Source: Lachnospiraceae bacterium (GTDB lineage: Bacteria > Bacillota > Clostridia > Lachnospirales > Lachnospiraceae). From it: a stretch of 64,000 nt of DNA. The notes beneath the pieces were generated by a model. The model saw nothing but the letters and a program-made list of their open reading frames with translations. It ran no database searches and was not told the DNA's origin. Made by a program: the position numbers and the translations under genes. Each line of letters begins with the position of its first letter. Position 1 is the first letter of the stretch. Shown here in pieces: positions 7,689 through 15,509 of the stretch. The stretch is taken from assembly GCA_024689465.1 (NCBI GenBank), contig JAILDL010000155.1, positions 1-64,000 on the forward strand. Direction: 5' to 3'.

Positions 7689-7973
7689 TTACAGCAGATC
7701 TTCTACCATGGAGACGATGCGAGGGTATTGTTCGTTGACCCACAGCACCGCATCCGCCAGACCGTCTGCGTTTAAGGGAAATTCCATAACGGATTTTCTT
7801 TCCTCCGGAGTGGCATGATAACCAAAGGGCTCCGGCCATACGGTCACCTTCAGCACTTTGGTATCCTCATCTCTGGAAACAGACTCCATAAGATAACGAA
7901 GACCGCTGTCACTACCGGACAGCGGCTCCTTTTTTATATAGTTCAGATTATTAAAATGTGCAGGATCTAACAT
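7689..7973 (-). CDS. Small conserved-type protein upstream of sigH, function unknown
   Basis: 94 residues, acidic, no membrane segment or known motif; begins MLDPAHFNNLNYIKKEPL and ends WVNEQYPRIVSMVEDLL. It lies between the PBP gene (28 bp away) and sigH (11 bp away) on the same strand, so it is probably cotranscribed with both. Pattern of a small soluble domain; I do not recognise the family. Confidence 0.7.
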   Translation of the reverse strand: MLDPAHFNNLNYIKKEPLSGSDSGLRYLMESVSRDEDTKVLKVTVWPEPFGYHATPEERKSVMEFPLNADGLADAVLWVNEQYPRIVSMVEDLL

Positions 7974-8001
7974 GGGTTCATCCTTTTAAACAATGGCAGG
8001 T

Positions 8002-10680
8002 TTACTGGCCGGCTTCCTGAGCGGCCTGCTGTGCGGCAGCATCCTGAGCAGCCTGCTGTGCGGCGGCATTTCGTGCTTCCAGCTCTGCCTGCTGCTGCAT
8101 CAGGATCTCCTGATAGTTGGGCTGTGCAAAGAAGGCAGCGTCATGCTGGCATCGCTTGTTCTGTGTATTGTCGATGATGGTTCCGTCTTCCGCAATGGTG
8201 GAAGAGCCGCTGATCAAAGAGGAATCCTGTGTCGGGATCAGCTCCAGGATACCATCCACCTTGAAGGGGCATTCATCGGAAGCCATGCATCCGTCATAAG
8301 CACAGATCGCGCCCTGATAATGGACGTCGCAGGACTCGGTGGGGAGATTGTCCGCATCGAAGTACTCCGTCTTTAAATGGGCATCACAGAGGCCCGGAAT
8401 GGGCAGCTTACCGGACTTGGCACAAACGGTGGCGGTGACAATGCCACTGGGGATATCAAAGGAGCGGTATTCCAGATTCTCATGAATACGGCTCATGACA
8501 GCCTTCCACATGGTCTTTGCCAGATTCTTCTCGGCCGTGGATTTTAACTTTACATTATTATCGTAGCCGGCCCAGGTGGTAGCAGTGTAATAAGGAGTAT
8601 AGCCGGAAAACCATACATCGTTGTAGTCCGAAGTCGTACCGGTCTTACCGGCAATGGCCATATTCCCGAAGTTTACGGAACCACCGGTACCGGAGGTGAC
8701 AACGTCCTGCATGGCGCTGGTCAGCAGGAACGCAGTGGTTTCCTTGATGACCCGTTTGGATTCCGGTACGGAATTGTCGATGATCACGTTTCCGTCATGG
8801 TCCTCGATCCGTGTATAAAGCTTGGGTGTATTGTAAATACCGCTGTTGGCGATGGTGGCATAAGCGGCATTTAATTCGATGTTCTTTACGCCGTTGGTGA
8901 TACCGCCAAGGGCAAGGGCCTGCTGGATATCACTGAAAACCTGGTCACCGATGACCTTATGGGACTCCAGGGTAGTGAAGCCGAAGTTGATCAGATAATC
9001 ATAACCTAAGGACGGTGTGATCACGGTCAGGGTCTTTACGGCAATGATGTTCAGGGAATCCCGGATACCGTCCCGGACAGAACAGATCCCGCGATACCCG
9101 TCACTGTACCAGTTGGAAACGGGACGACCGTTGTCGTAGTTAAAGGGTGCATCCACCTGAACGGTTGCCAGGGTCATTCCGGCACTGTCCAGAGCCGGAG
9201 CGTAGGTCGACACGATCTTGAAGGTAGAGCCGGGCTGTCTGGAAATACCGGTGGCACGGTTTAAGGTACGGCTGGCAGTCTTGGCACCGCGTCCGCCCAC
9301 CATGGCTACGATATAGCCGGTGCTCTGATCCTCCACCGTCAGGGAAACCTGAGGCTGAGGTGTCAGGGACTTGGATTCCTTGAAGAATTCGCCGCCTTCC
9401 GTTTCCAGAATGTAGGCCTTGTATTCTTCGATGGCGGCATCTGCATCCTCCGAGGATGCAAACAGCATATTAAAGTTCTTATCCTGTTGCTTAAAGTAGC
9501 TCTGGAAGTTCTCGGAACTGTAATTGGAACGGTTTCCTTCTTTATCCGTGGTGGTCAGCTCATAGGAAAGGAGCCACTTAACGGTTTCGGGATAGTTTTC
9601 TTCCGTGCTGAAGACGGAATCACAGATGCCCTGAATGGTGGGATCCTGTGTGGAATAGATCTTCAAACCGCCGCTGTAAAGCAGGGTATAGGCCTGCGTA
9701 TCATTGTAGCCGGCAGCCAGGAGGTCTTCCATGACATCATCGGTCAGAGCATCTACAAAGTAGGAGTTAATGGTGTCATCACCGGTTTCATCATTGACCG
9801 TCTGGATCCGGGAGTATACATCATCTGCGGAAGCCACAGTCCACTCTTCCTGAGTGATGTAGCCCTGCTCCAGCATATCCCGCAGCACCTTATCCCGACG
9901 GGTAGCATTTTTATCCGGATGGGAAATAGGATTATACCGGGAAGGATTCTGGGTGATGGCTGCAATGACCGCTGCCTCGGAAATGGTCAGGTTGGAAGCG
10001 GGCTTGTTAAAATAACGAAGGCTGGCAGCCTGTACCCCAAGAGTATTCTGGCCAAGGTTGATGGTGTTGAGATAGTTTTCCAGGATCTTCTCCTTTGACA
10101 TGACCTTCTCAAGCTCCAGAGCCAGATACTGTTCCTGGATCTTACGCTTCAGTTTCTCGGAAAAACTGGTTTCCGTTGCCCAGTCTGTAAATACGTTGTT
10201 CTTGATCAACTGCTGGGTGATGGTACTGGCACCCTGGGCACCGTCCAGATCCCGGCTCTTTAAGGCTTCATAGAAAGCACGGATGATACCCTTGATATCA
10301 ATCCCGTTGTGATCGTAAAAGCGGGAATCCTCGATGGCCACGAAAGCATGCTGCAGATCGATATCGATGTTGTCGATGGTCACGGGGATACGGTTGGAAT
10401 TGGTAGAAACCAGTTTCGCGATCTGGCTTCCTGCTGTATCATAAACAAAGGTGGAGTATCCCGTAGGAGATACGTCTATGTGGGAAATATCCGGGGACGT
10501 GGCGATCACGCCTCTGAAAACGCCGATGCCTGCGCAGATCCCGATCACGATCACTGACAGGATAGCGATCAGAAACAGCTGCAGGGCAGATACTTCAAAC
10601 TTCCGGGTCCATTTGACACCACGGGCGTTTAATTCCTTCTGCTTTTCGCGCACCCCTCGTTTTCCATAGTTAAGATTCAT
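8002..10680 (-). CDS. Class A penicillin-binding protein (transglycosylase/transpeptidase)
   Basis: Bifunctional peptidoglycan synthase polymerising lipid II and cross-linking stem peptides. A cytoplasmic basic N-terminus precedes one membrane helix (LQLFLIAILSVIVIGICAGIGVF). The GT51 domain carries EDSRFYDHNGID and GASTITQQLIKN; the transpeptidase carries SRQPGSTFK (SxxK nucleophile), SLN in RDSLNIIAV, and KTGTT. After the transpeptidase is an extracellular tail with several Cys (about 750-830) that could form disulfides, then a low-complexity QQQAELEARNAAAQQAAQ tail. 892 residues. PBP1A-like; ATG 10680 has GGAGGC upstream. Confidence 0.95.
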   Translation of the reverse strand: MNLNYGKRGVREKQKELNARGVKWTRKFEVSALQLFLIAILSVIVIGICAGIGVFRGVIATSPDISHIDVSPTGYSTFVYDTAGSQIAKLVSTNSNRIPVTIDNIDIDLQHAFVAIEDSRFYDHNGIDIKGIIRAFYEALKSRDLDGAQGASTITQQLIKNNVFTDWATETSFSEKLKRKIQEQYLALELEKVMSKEKILENYLNTINLGQNTLGVQAASLRYFNKPASNLTISEAAVIAAITQNPSRYNPISHPDKNATRRDKVLRDMLEQGYITQEEWTVASADDVYSRIQTVNDETGDDTINSYFVDALTDDVMEDLLAAGYNDTQAYTLLYSGGLKIYSTQDPTIQGICDSVFSTEENYPETVKWLLSYELTTTDKEGNRSNYSSENFQSYFKQQDKNFNMLFASSEDADAAIEEYKAYILETEGGEFFKESKSLTPQPQVSLTVEDQSTGYIVAMVGGRGAKTASRTLNRATGISRQPGSTFKIVSTYAPALDSAGMTLATVQVDAPFNYDNGRPVSNWYSDGYRGICSVRDGIRDSLNIIAVKTLTVITPSLGYDYLINFGFTTLESHKVIGDQVFSDIQQALALGGITNGVKNIELNAAYATIANSGIYNTPKLYTRIEDHDGNVIIDNSVPESKRVIKETTAFLLTSAMQDVVTSGTGGSVNFGNMAIAGKTGTTSDYNDVWFSGYTPYYTATTWAGYDNNVKLKSTAEKNLAKTMWKAVMSRIHENLEYRSFDIPSGIVTATVCAKSGKLPIPGLCDAHLKTEYFDADNLPTESCDVHYQGAICAYDGCMASDECPFKVDGILELIPTQDSSLISGSSTIAEDGTIIDNTQNKRCQHDAAFFAQPNYQEILMQQQAELEARNAAAQQAAQDAAAQQAAQEAGQ

Positions 10681-10709
10681 ATAATATTGCCTCCAAAAAC
10701 ACTTCCCTA

Positions 10710-10738
10710 ATTATAGCAAACCCATCTTTAAATAAAAA
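10710..10738 (-). promoter_or_regulatory. Promoter for the PBP operon
   Basis: Minus strand TTTTTA (10738-10733), 17 bp, TATAAT (10715-10710), 30 bp upstream of the PBP start codon. The -10 is perfect and the -35 weak. Confidence 0.55.
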
Positions 10739-10791
10739 GTTTTTGGCGGGAAATTAAGATTCGCAATAAATTCTTAGGAAACAGGTAAAAT

Positions 10792-11433
10792 ATGGATAAT
10801 AAGTATCATGTGTTATTAAACGAATGCACCGGTGAATTTGAGGATAAAAAATCCCGCTTTCTGGCCAGGATGGTCCCGGTACGGACCGAAGAGGAAGCGA
10901 CCCTCATCCTGGAGCAGGAGAGAAAGAAATATTACGATGCCAAGCACCATTGCAGCGCCTTTATCCTGGAAGCGGAGGCGGGAACGATGCCTCTGATGCG
11001 CTCCTCCGATGACGGAGAACCCCAGGGCACCGCAGGCCGTCCCATGCTGGAAGTTCTCCGGGGGGCGGACCTTAGAGGCGTCGTGGTGATCGTGACCCGG
11101 TATTTTGGAGGGACGCTTTTAGGGACCGGCGGGCTGATCCGTGCCTATACCGCTGCCGTGCAGGATGCACTGAGCAGAGCGCAGATCGGTTTGATGACCT
11201 ATGGCGCCTCTTTTTCCCTGACGACGGATTATAACAGTGTGGGAAAGATCCAGTATCAGTTATCCTCCCGAAACATTACGCCGGTTTCCTCCGATTATGG
11301 GACGGAGGTCTCCATGACATTGCAGGTGGAAGAGGAGAGGGCAGAGGAAGTACGGAAGATGCTCATTGAAGTAACGGCCGGTCAGGTGAAGCTGAGCGAT
11401 AACGAATGGAGTTATTTTACGATTCGGGATTAA
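10792..11433 (+). CDS. YigZ/IMPACT-family protein
   Basis: Conserved protein with the UPF0029 N-terminal domain and a DUF1949 C-terminal domain, related to eukaryotic IMPACT, a regulator of translation stress; bacterial function is not settled. Signature segments are FEDKKSRFLARMVPV, the DAKHHCSAFIL stretch, SSDDGEPQGTAGRPMLEVL and GVVVIVTRYFGGTLLGTGGLIRAYTAAV. 213 residues. It has its own frame after a weak AGGAAACAGG site and is divergent from the PBP operon. Confidence 0.9.
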   Translation: MDNKYHVLLNECTGEFEDKKSRFLARMVPVRTEEEATLILEQERKKYYDAKHHCSAFILEAEAGTMPLMRSSDDGEPQGTAGRPMLEVLRGADLRGVVVIVTRYFGGTLLGTGGLIRAYTAAVQDALSRAQIGLMTYGASFSLTTDYNSVGKIQYQLSSRNITPVSSDYGTEVSMTLQVEEERAEEVRKMLIEVTAGQVKLSDNEWSYFTIRD

Positions 11434-11458
11434 ATGCCAGAATTTTGAATTTATTTAA

Positions 11459-11487
11459 TTGTTTTGAATAAATACTCGCGTTATAAT
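11459..11487 (+). promoter_or_regulatory. Promoter for chemoreceptor gene
   Basis: TTGTTT (11459-11464), 17-bp spacer, TATAAT (11482-11487), 43 bp before the ATG at 11530. This is a SigA-type promoter; I see no SigD (TAAA..GCCGATAT) motif. Confidence 0.5.
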
Positions 11488-11529
11488 ATAGGTACTTTTC
11501 AAATGCATCCAAGGAGGACAGTAGGAACC

Positions 11530-13521
11530 ATGAAGAGTACCATCAAGGGGAAGCTGACCATGGCGACCATTCTCATCGTCGTATTGGCCATGGTGGTTTC
11601 CGCAGGCATTATCGTAGGATTATCCGGATCCAAGATCACCGGAGGCATTACATCCGCATTGCAGCTGAGTGCGGATAAATATGCAAATTCCATCAACAGC
11701 TGGATCGAGATGGAAAAGGGACTGAATGCAGCCGGAGCAGCAGCTTTGGCAGCCATTCCCGACAGCAGTTATGACAGGGAACATATCCAGAGTGTGGTAA
11801 CCACAGAAGCAGACGGACATAGCGAATTTCTGAATCTCTATTACGGAATGGAGACCAAACAGCATATTCAGATGGATCCTGCTGCGACAGTACCGGATGG
11901 GTATGATCCGACCGCCAGAGGGTGGTATAAGGCGGCCAAAGAGGCCGGCACCACCATTGTCACAGACCCTTATATGGATGTTCTGATCGGCGGTATGTGT
12001 ATCACCATTGCCACACCGGTTTATCGAAACGGTGAACTGGCAGGTGTGCTGGGGGCGGATTTTACATTGGATTACATTTCCGACGTGTTAAACGGCATAC
12101 CCTATGAAAGCGGTGAATACGGATTTTTGATCGACGCTTCCGGCAACTACATCATGCACGAAAATGCAGCTTTTCTCCCCGGAGAGGATACCGCAACGCC
12201 GGTTGCATCGGTGATGAGCGGTATCAGTACCATTGTGGGAAATCCCGGGGCAGGAGCGATCCTGACGGCAGATTATGACGGATCTGCAAAGTATTTTGTA
12301 ACCTCTCACGTTTCCGGTTGCAGTTGGGTTCTGGGACTGGCCATGCCAAAGAACCATGTGAGTGGCAGTACCAGAAACCTGATCGTATTAAGTCTGGTCA
12401 TCATGATCGTTGCGATCCTGGCCGTGATCGTCATCATGACCCGTCTCATCGGACAACAGTTAGCCCCTATGGTCACCATGAAGGCTTTTATCACCGATAA
12501 GATCATCGGCAGGGAAAATGTGAGACAGACCGGTTCGGAAGTGGAACAGATCCGCTACCTGCTGGAAGAACTGGAGACCCGCTTTATCGATACCATCCAT
12601 AAGACACAGGATGAATCCAGGGCGATCCGGGATAAAATGATCAGCGCGTCTGATAAGATCAGCGGGATCACGGATAGCATCGGTGAGATCAACGATGCCA
12701 TGCAACGTACGGAGAAGGGAATCGATTCCCAGACCGGCAGCATCCGTAACATAGAGGAGATCTGTGTAAACGTAAAGAACGCCACGGATACCTTTACGGA
12801 TGATGCCAATGGGATGACCGATCGTACGCAGGAGATCATTTCCAGAGTGCAGGGAATGGTTCCCGAGATCCTGGCCAATAAGCGTCATGCCGTGGAAATG
12901 ACCAACCGGACCAAAGAGGAACTGGAAGAAGCCATCCGGGGGATTCAGGTGATCGAACAGATCGTGGAAGTGGCAAATGCCATTCAGGGGATTGCCAGCC
13001 AGACCAACCTACTGGCGTTAAATGCCTCTATTGAGGCTGCCAGAGCGGGCGATGCCGGCCGGGGATTTGCAGTTGTAGCAGACGAGATCAACAGTCTCAG
13101 TACCACCACCGGTAACGAGATCGAAAAGGTAAATGCGCTGACCAAGGAAGTGACTACCAATATCGGTGTTCTCTCCAAAGTCAGTGATCAGATCATACAG
13201 TTCCTGACGGAGAGTGTGTTAAAGGACTATGACCATCTGGAAACCATGGCCAACAGTTACATGGAGGATGCCGGTTATTACAGCGAGATCAGCAGAGATA
13301 TGGGAAGCGGTGCTCACTCGCTGGGTGCTTCCGTAGAGGATATCAACCGGGTACTGGAATCCATTGGAGAAGCCCAGCAGGAACTGAGCGATGCGGTGCA
13401 TGATATTTCCGGTAATATGCAGGACATCGCTGTGGCCAGCGATGATGTTGCCACACAGACCGCGGATGTTATGGAGTCCATCGCTTCCCTCCAGGAGACC
13501 ACCGGCAGGTTCCATGTATAA
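11530..13521 (+). CDS. Methyl-accepting chemotaxis protein with double Cache sensor
   Basis: Transmembrane chemoreceptor feeding CheA/CheW. TM1 (about residues 10-33) is followed by a ~240-residue extracellular dCache-like domain. It includes [23 protein letters not shown] and [23 protein letters not shown], typical of ligand-binding Cache domains. TM2 comes next ([21 protein letters not shown]), with no obvious HAMP domain, then the cytoplasmic helical hairpin. The tip is [27 protein letters not shown]. 663 residues from ATG 11530, chosen because AAGGAGGA lies upstream; earlier in-frame ATGs overlap that site. Ligand unknown, probably a small metabolite such as an amino acid. Confidence 0.9.
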   Translation: MKSTIKGKLTMATILIVVLAMVVSAGIIVGLSGSKITGGITSALQLSADKYANSINSWIEMEKGLNAAGAAALAAIPDSSYDREHIQSVVTTEADGHSEFLNLYYGMETKQHIQMDPAATVPDGYDPTARGWYKAAKEAGTTIVTDPYMDVLIGGMCITIATPVYRNGELAGVLGADFTLDYISDVLNGIPYESGEYGFLIDASGNYIMHENAAFLPGEDTATPVASVMSGISTIVGNPGAGAILTADYDGSAKYFVTSHVSGCSWVLGLAMPKNHVSGSTRNLIVLSLVIMIVAILAVIVIMTRLIGQQLAPMVTMKAFITDKIIGRENVRQTGSEVEQIRYLLEELETRFIDTIHKTQDESRAIRDKMISASDKISGITDSIGEINDAMQRTEKGIDSQTGSIRNIEEICVNVKNATDTFTDDANGMTDRTQEIISRVQGMVPEILANKRHAVEMTNRTKEELEEAIRGIQVIEQIVEVANAIQGIASQTNLLALNASIEAARAGDAGRGFAVVADEINSLSTTTGNEIEKVNALTKEVTTNIGVLSKVSDQIIQFLTESVLKDYDHLETMANSYMEDAGYYSEISRDMGSGAHSLGASVEDINRVLESIGEAQQELSDAVHDISGNMQDIAVASDDVATQTADVMESIASLQETTGRFHV

Positions 13522-13543
13522 ACCATCATAAGATGCTATATAT

Positions 13544-13579
13544 AAGGCAATGTCCCGTTCCAAAGGCATTGCCTTTTTT
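13544..13579 (+). terminator. Intrinsic terminator after chemoreceptor
   Basis: AAGGCAATG (13544-13552) pairs with CATTGCCTT (13567-13575), followed by a T-run to 13579. Confidence 0.85.
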
Positions 13580-13614
13580 CTATATCGCTTTTTCGTTTTT
13601 AAAAGTGGTTTTTG

Positions 13615-13644
13615 TTGACAAATACGGGAGAAAATGCGTATAGT
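13615..13644 (+). promoter_or_regulatory. mgtE promoter
   Basis: TTGACA at 13615-13620, 18-bp spacer, TATAGT at 13639-13644. It predicts a ~150-nt leader before mgtE, which holds a possible leader ORF and the perfect palindrome GCCCGATCGGGC at 13751-13762. The leader does not match the M-box consensus as I know it. Confidence 0.7.
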
Positions 13645-13715
13645 TACAGAGGGTTAAGTTGTTTTGGCAATTAAGACAATTTTAGCTCAAAGTTCTTCGA
13701 AAGGTGGTGGTTCGT

Positions 13716-13826
13716 TTGATAGACAGTCAAAATACGTCTGATAAACCCGGGCCCGATCGGGCACCTCTCAAATGGATCACAACTGAAAAGGAGAACTGCT
13801 TATGGAAGATCTTAAGGAATTATTAG
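13716..13826 (+). CDS. Candidate leader peptide overlapping mgtE start
   Basis: A TTG start at 13716 with AAAGGTGG at 13700-13707 opens a 36-codon frame. It contains SDKPGPDRAP and runs past the mgtE ATG to stop at 13824-13826. Pro/Asp-rich leader peptides regulate Mg2+ transporters in enterobacteria by Mg2+-sensitive ribosome destabilisation; a similar role here is inference only. The rare start codon and short length make this uncertain. Confidence 0.3.
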   Translation: MIDSQNTSDKPGPDRAPLKWITTEKENCLWKILRNY

Positions 13827-15139
13827 AGACTAAGCAGTACACCAAGCTTCGTCAGGAAGCTTCCGAGATGAATGATGCCGATGTGGCTGCCATCATGGAG
13901 GAACTGGACGAAGAGGATGCACTGAAAATGTTCCGCATTCTGCCGAAATCTACGGCTGCGGATATTTTTTCCTATCTGGAAGTCGAAACCCAGCAAAACA
14001 TCATTTCCGGTATGTCCCTTAAGGATGCCGCCGGCATCATCGATAACCTGATGGCCGATGATGCAACGGATCTTTTGGAAGAGATGCCTGCTAACGTGGT
14101 GAAGCGTCTTCTGGCCAATGCCAGTCCCGAAACAAGGCGGGATATCAATCACCTGCTGCGTTATCCGGAGGACTCTGCCGGTAGCATCATGACGGTGGAG
14201 TATATGGACTTAAAGGAAGAGTCCACGGTACAGGAAGCCATCGAACGCATTCGCAAGCTGGGCATGGATTCCGAGACCATCAACATCTGTTATGTGCTGG
14301 ATGCCAAACGGACGCTGGTAGGAACCGTAGCGCTTCGCTACCTGATCATCATGCCGCCGGATGCCGTGATCGGCGATATCATGCATGAAAATGTCATTGC
14401 CCTCAATACCCTGATGGATCAGGAAGAGGTTGCGAGACAGTTCAAGAAATACGATTTTACCGCCATGCCGGTGGTAGACAATGAGAACCGTATGGTGGGC
14501 ATCATCACCGTCGATGACGTTGTGGATATCATCGAAGAGGAGACCACCGAGGATATTGAAAAGATGGCCGCGATCGTGCCTTCCGATAAACCGTACATGC
14601 GTACCGGCGTATTCGATATCTGGAAGAAACGTATCCCCTGGCTGCTGTTCCTCATGGTTTCCGCCACCTTTACCGGCAAGATCATTACCAGCTTTGAAGA
14701 CGCATTAAGCGCCTGCGTGATCCTGACCGCCTACATCCCCATGTTGATGGATTCCGGCGGAAATGCAGGTTCCCAGGTGTGTGTCACGGTGATCCGTGGA
14801 CTGTCCTTAAACGAGATCGAATTTAAGGATCTGCCCCGTATCATCTGGAAGGAAGCCAGAGTCGCCATTTTGTGCGGCGTAACCCTTGCCGCGGCCAATT
14901 TTGCAAAGCTGCTGCTATTGGACCGGGTAGCCATGAGTGTGGCCCTGGTGGTCTGCAGCACATTGGTGGTCTGCATCCTGCTGGCTAAGATCGTAGGCTG
15001 CAGCCTGCCCATGTTAGCCAAGAAGCTTGGCTTTGACCCAGCGGTTATGGCATCTCCTCTGATCACCACCATCGTGGATGCCCTTTCTTTGTCGGTATAC
15101 TTTACCATCGCGGTAAATATGCTGCACCTTTCGGTATGA
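13802..15139 (+). CDS. mgtE: Magnesium transporter MgtE
   Basis: Dimeric Mg2+ channel gated by cytosolic Mg2+. N-terminal MgtE_N superhelical domain (about 1-130), paired CBS domains (about 130-255, with GTVALRYLI and MPVVDNENRMVGIITVDDVVDIIEEE), a plug region rich in acidic residues, then five membrane helices. The conserved pore segment MDSGGNAGSQVCVTVIRGL and the final ASPLITTIVDALSLSVYF are present. 445 residues, normal length. AAAAGGAG precedes the ATG. Confidence 0.95.
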   Translation: MEDLKELLETKQYTKLRQEASEMNDADVAAIMEELDEEDALKMFRILPKSTAADIFSYLEVETQQNIISGMSLKDAAGIIDNLMADDATDLLEEMPANVVKRLLANASPETRRDINHLLRYPEDSAGSIMTVEYMDLKEESTVQEAIERIRKLGMDSETINICYVLDAKRTLVGTVALRYLIIMPPDAVIGDIMHENVIALNTLMDQEEVARQFKKYDFTAMPVVDNENRMVGIITVDDVVDIIEEETTEDIEKMAAIVPSDKPYMRTGVFDIWKKRIPWLLFLMVSATFTGKIITSFEDALSACVILTAYIPMLMDSGGNAGSQVCVTVIRGLSLNEIEFKDLPRIIWKEARVAILCGVTLAAANFAKLLLLDRVAMSVALVVCSTLVVCILLAKIVGCSLPMLAKKLGFDPAVMASPLITTIVDALSLSVYFTIAVNMLHLSV

Positions 15140-15158
15140 CAATATGGATGAAAAACAA

Positions 15159-15198
15159 AAGCTCCGATGTTTTCCCAAGAGGAAAACGTCGGAGCTTC
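15159..15198. terminator. Terminator hairpin shared by mgtE and the feo operon
   Basis: AAGCTCCGA (15159-15167) with TCGGAGCTT (15189-15197) plus GTTTTCC/GGAAAAC form a long hairpin. The T-rich flank is better on the minus strand (TTTTGTTTTTC), so it mainly ends the feo operon, and mgtE converges on it. Confidence 0.75.
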
Positions 15199-15227
15199 AT
15201 TTTGGGTTTAGAGGTCCCTGTAGGGAC

Positions 15228-15413
15228 TTATTTTTTACGGGCTGCGCCGCAGGAGGAACAACCGCCGCAGCATCCGGAGCAGCTTCCGCCGCAGCCGGAG
15301 CATCCCTTACCGGAAAGCTCAGCCTTCAGCTGATGGTATACGTTTTTACCGCATACCCATATGAGCAGGGCCAGAATCCCTATTGCAATGATATTTCCAA
15401 GAATTGCCGGCAT
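15228..15413 (-). CDS. FeoB-associated Cys-rich membrane peptide
   Basis: 61 residues: one N-terminal membrane helix (ILGNIIAIGILALLIWVCGKNVYHQL) and a short tail with nine Cys in a Gly/Ser-rich repeat (GKGCSGCGGSCSGCCGGC). Small proteins of this type are found next to FeoB in Firmicutes and are thought to assist ferrous iron uptake, perhaps like FeoC. AGGAGG precedes the ATG. It is last in the feo operon, 96 bp from feoB. Confidence 0.88.
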   Translation of the reverse strand: MPAILGNIIAIGILALLIWVCGKNVYHQLKAELSGKGCSGCGGSCSGCCGGCSSCGAARKK

Positions 15414-15451
15414 AGTTACCTCCTTTGTCTGTTTCTGTACAGATAATGATA

Positions 15452-15485
15452 CCCTGCGGCCAAGGCTTTCGCAAGAGCCGCAGGG
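15452..15485 (-). promoter_or_regulatory. Hairpin between feoB and its Cys-rich partner
   Basis: CCCTGCGGC (15452-15460) and GCCGCAGGG (15477-15485) form a strong 9-bp stem without a T-tract. In the minus-strand mRNA it follows the feoB stop and may stabilise the upstream message or set relative expression. Confidence 0.5.
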
Positions 15486-15509
15486 ATAGGGTCAATGAAG
15501 CGGAGCAGA

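Noticed and set aside
13651..13801. M-box (ykoK) Mg2+ riboswitch before mgtE
   Set aside because: The leader is only ~150 nt and lacks the M-box core sequences I recognise.
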